Assembly (NCBI GenBank): GCA_024399955.1
Contig: JAKSNH010000003.1
Span: forward strand, 119,620 to 183,619
Direction: 5' to 3'
Source of the DNA: Paludibacteraceae bacterium
GTDB lineage: Bacteria; Bacteroidota; Bacteroidia; Bacteroidales; Paludibacteraceae
DNA length: 64,000 nucleotides
Shown here: in pieces, positions 63,295 through 64,000 of the stretch
How the letters are laid out: every line of letters starts with the position of its first letter
Position numbering within the stretch: the stretch's first letter is position 1
Made by a program: the position numbers and the translations under genes
The notes under the pieces: generated by a model
What the model saw: only the letters and a program-made list of their open reading frames with translations
Databases searched by the model: none
What the model was told of the DNA's origin: nothing

Positions 63295-63663
63295 CAACCC
63301 TTGCGAACTTGCCGCTCCGACGAAGTGCGTCTAAAGTAGGCGACCATTTCGGGACCACATGCAGCTAAGGTAAGCCCCTACTAACCACCGCCTAACCCCC
63401 GCCCAAACCGGCCAAAATCCTCGCTTTTTGCGGGGCTTCCGGTGGGGTTTAGTAGGTCTTTACATGCTACGGAGATGCTACGGAACTTTAGACGCGGCCC
63501 GGCCGCCCCGTGAAAACCTACTCCAAGCGTGTCGAGAGACCCTCGACCGACCCTCGACTCTCCAAAATGGCGAAGTATGCAGGTGTAAAAATAACGTAAA
63601 AATAAAAAACGGTGTCATATTAGGTAAAAAATCAGTGGTAACCTCATTTTTTTACATAAAAAC

Positions 63664-63694
63664 TTGCATGTATCGAAAAAAAAGTGTATCTTTG
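63664..63694 (+). promoter_or_regulatory. Promoter upstream of the cobalamin riboswitch
   Basis: TATCTTTG (63687-63694) with TTG (63664-63666) 20 bases upstream; the transcript would begin near 63701, at the edge of the aptamer. Confidence 0.75.
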
Positions 63695-63702
63695 CAGTCG
63701 CA

Positions 63703-63870
63703 ATTGGTAATGGAAGCAGGTGAAAGTCCTGCACAGACCCGCTGCTGTGATTCTCTATAGGAATTGTTTGGTATCTATAAGTCACTGGAAATTAGGTTAT
63801 AACTGAGAAATCCGGGAAGGCTGCAAACAAGAACTGAGATAAGTCAGAAGACAACCTCTTGCATGAACAA
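63703..63870 (+). promoter_or_regulatory. Cobalamin (B12) riboswitch
   Basis: Conserved aptamer blocks occur in order: GGTAATGGAAGCAGGTGAAAG then TCCTGCACAGACCCGCTGCTGTGA (63706-63750, including the B12-box core), a variable arm, GTCACTGG (63781-63788), CCGGGAAGGC (63812-63821) and AGTCAGAAGACAACCT (63842-63857). It ends about 30-40 bases before an ATG, so it probably controls translation or termination of the next gene in response to cobalamin. Boundaries are approximate. Confidence 0.92.
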
Positions 63871-63900
63871 ATTGACTCCCTTCGAGGATTAGGGGCAGCA

Positions 63901-64000
63901 ATGAGCAAGAATATTTTCTACATATTATCTCGGCGAATCGTCTGCATATTACTGCTTGTAATATGTGCCCATCAACTATGGGCACTCCCTGAGCCCGAGC
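63901..64000 (+). CDS. Exported protein under B12 control (5' end only)
   Basis: The ATG at 63901 opens MSKNIFYILSRRIVCILLLV... with a signal peptide-like hydrophobic core and probable cleavage near WALPEPE. The frame runs off the right edge. Behind a cobalamin riboswitch in Bacteroidota one expects a BtuB-type TonB-dependent receptor or a B12-binding surface protein, but nothing beyond the signal region is visible. Confidence 0.7.
   Translation, partial: MSKNIFYILSRRIVCILLLVICAHQLWALPEPE

Larger units (their letters stand above)
62936..63663. other. Repeat-rich non-coding region
   Basis: No gene is supported. Contents: a 31-bp direct repeat (63008-63038 and 63264-63294); an 8-base tandem TGACTTTT x3 (63131-63155); three 11-base tandem units like AGCCTACGGTG (63181-63213); the 16-mer TCGACCGACCCTCGAC at 63543-63558, shared with 7738-7753; and G+C-rich 63300-63560 with partial inverted repeats (CCTACTAACCACC against GGTGGGGTTTAGTAGG). 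Confidence 0.6.

Noticed and set aside
63428..63760. 110-codon plus-strand frame before the riboswitch
   Set aside because: It reads through the promoter and into the cobalamin aptamer and has no protein-like pattern.
57000..64000. Reverse transcriptase or template repeat of a DGR
   Set aside because: I looked for an RT-like frame and a second copy of the SVRPV-coding end near the candidate target and found neither.

Overview
The window looks like chromosomal DNA of an anaerobic member of the order Bacteroidales (Bacteroidota). Almost every transcription unit is preceded by the Bacteroidota promoter TAnnTTTG (-7) with a TTG core about 20 bases upstream (-33), and Shine-Dalgarno sequences are rare. 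Other lineage signs are PorX (type IX secretion regulator), paired rubrerythrins, a CoA-transferase typical of succinate/propionate fermenters, BspA-like and InlB-like secreted proteins, and a C-terminally extended PotA. I cannot name the genus from sequence alone.

Layout. 1-7.3 kb: a minus-strand run of smpB, gpmI, potABCD (polyamine ABC transporter) and a TPR lipoprotein-like exported protein. 7.4-12.4 kb: an accessory island with an 81-bp hairpin, a WYL regulator plus a possible uracil-DNA-glycosylase-fold protein, an unrecognised three-gene operon that includes a 44-aa ORF, a 134-bp inverted repeat, and a ParE/RelE-type toxin-antitoxin pair. 12.7-35.4 kb: mostly core genes, namely gtrA, ksgA, corA, three tRNAs, an AraC regulator, a short RNB exoribonuclease, glucan phosphorylase, acyl-CoA ligase, parE, divergent rubrerythrins, an OPT transporter, aldolase and an RND efflux operon. 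35.4-45.5 kb: CoA-transferase, short tandem repeats, an InlB-like secreted protein, an AAA/DUF4143 ATPase, mdh, a Na/Pi cotransporter and small envelope genes. 45.6-55.9 kb: PASTA protein-rluD-porX, rhomboid, HU, adk-obg-clc, xseB, a sugar transferase and tsaC.

55.9-64 kb is again accessory. A Fic gene is bracketed by ~82-bp promoter-containing direct repeats. A large secreted protein carries a C-type-lectin-like segment that resembles the variable region of diversity-generating retroelement targets, and its promoter, leader and start codon are copied in front of the next gene. An overlapping three-gene module follows (TIGR04255 family / small helical protein / DUF7689-like protein). Then come a phage-like gene, a decayed IS transposase, a repeat-rich non-coding stretch, and a cobalamin riboswitch leading into an exported protein that runs off the window.

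The best candidates for an undescribed system are the TIGR04255/DUF7689-like module (59.7-61.4 kb) and the 44-aa/233-aa/289-aa operon beside the WYL regulator (8.0-11.5 kb). All family names are from recognition of sequence patterns by eye; no database search was run.
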